Assembly (NCBI GenBank): GCA_021797025.1
Contig: JAKAAK010000207.1
Coordinates: 1-5,775 of the forward strand
Direction of reading: 5' to 3'
DNA length: 5,775 bases
Origin: Thermoplasmata archaeon
Lineage (GTDB): Archaea > Thermoplasmatota > Thermoplasmata > Thermoplasmatales > Thermoplasmataceae
Position 1 is the stretch's first letter; every line of letters starts with the position of its first letter. Below, piece after piece: positions 5,360-5,775 of this stretch. Under the pieces are notes generated by a model, which searched no databases, had not been told where the DNA came from, and saw only the letters and a program-made list of their open reading frames with translations. Both the position numbers and the translations under genes were made by a program.

Positions 5360-5775
5360 ATGGCAGATATATTTGAAGATCTTGATAAACAGAAATTTGG
5401 ATGGTTCCATGCCAGGTCTATACTGACCACAGGCATGGGGGTATTTACAGATGGATATGACCTCTCATCAGTGGGCATAGTCCTGGCGATTATACTGAGT
5501 GCTTACGGCATTACTAAAAGCAACCCGAATTACGTACTTTTTACCAGCCTTATAGCCGGTTCCGCATTAATTGGCGCTGCGGTTGGCGCAATAATATTCG
5601 GTGAACTTGCAAAGAGAGGCAGGAAAAAATTCTACGGTGTGGATGTTTTAATACTGGGTGTTGCTGCTTTAATGCAGATATTCGCAGTGAATGTCTGGCT
5701 TCTTATAGGCATAAGGCTTATACTGGGAATTGGAGTCGGTGCCGATTACGTTATGTCACCGATGATAATGGGCGA
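5360..5775 (+). CDS. Major facilitator superfamily transporter, PHS/sugar-porter-like, N-terminal part (cut by window edge)
   Basis: The frame is open from ATG at 5360 to the edge, 138 complete codons. The N-terminus resembles the phosphate:H+ symporter and related sugar/organic acid porters: a cytoplasmic lead (MADIFEDLDKQKFGWFHARS), then helix 1 with GMGVFTDGYDLSSVGIV at 25-41, where the GxFxDxYDL pattern is typical. Helix 2 (about 59-80), helix 3 (about 94-111) and helix 4 with IRLILGIGVGADYVMSPMIMG at 118-138 follow; the last matches the family's RxxLGxGxGxDYxxS motif. The loop after helix 2 is GELAKRGRKK (81-90), a degenerate motif A that lacks the usual Asp and is one residue short. Its position after the lactonase gene suggests a sugar or sugar-acid substrate, but phosphate or other solutes are possible. 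The remaining eight or so helices lie beyond the window. Confidence 0.88.
   Translation, partial: MADIFEDLDKQKFGWFHARSILTTGMGVFTDGYDLSSVGIVLAIILSAYGITKSNPNYVLFTSLIAGSALIGAAVGAIIFGELAKRGRKKFYGVDVLILGVAALMQIFAVNVWLLIGIRLILGIGVGADYVMSPMIMG

Overview
The window looks like a chromosomal segment of an acidophilic archaeon of the Thermoplasmatales (Ferroplasma / Cuniculiplasma / Acidiplasma-like). The signs are an archaeal-type Nob1 rRNA endonuclease, a fused EtfB-EtfA flavoprotein, a codon use rich in ATA and AGG, and TATA-box promoters centred about 25-29 nt upstream of start codons with no Shine-Dalgarno sequence, as expected for leaderless transcripts. The genus is inferred, not proven.

Layout from left to right: (1) 1-288 (+), the C-terminal end of an E1-like ThiF/MoeB/UbaA adenylyltransferase cut by the window edge. 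(2) 283-1053 (-), a TauE/SafE-type membrane permease whose end overlaps the ThiF-like gene by 6 nt. (3) A 142-nt divergent promoter region, then 1196-1669 (+), Nob1 (PIN domain plus zinc ribbon) with a GTG start. (4) 1671-2252 (-), an unrecognised 193-aa soluble protein that meets nob1 tail-to-tail with a 1-nt gap. (5) 2305-4295 (-), a two-gene operon of a Rieske [2Fe-2S] ferredoxin followed, through an ATGA overlap, by a 557-aa fused electron transfer flavoprotein. (6) A 144-nt divergent promoter region, then 4440-5267 (+), an SMP-30/gluconolactonase-family enzyme. (7) 5360 to the right edge (+), the N-terminal part of a PHS/sugar-porter-like major facilitator transporter.

Functionally there are three themes. 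The left end combines sulfur/ubiquitin-like-protein activation with a putative sulfur-anion (or other organic anion) exporter; their adjacency is convergent, so co-function is only suggestive. Nob1 is housekeeping (16S rRNA 3'-end maturation). The right half is energy and carbon metabolism: a Rieske-ETF electron transfer pair, divergent from a sugar-lactonase gene followed by a transporter, which would fit sugar or sugar-acid uptake and oxidation. The most interesting item is the translationally coupled Rieske ferredoxin and fused ETF, with no FixC/FixX (ETF:quinone oxidoreductase) partner in the window. I see no tRNA, rRNA, CRISPR array, insertion sequence or phage gene.
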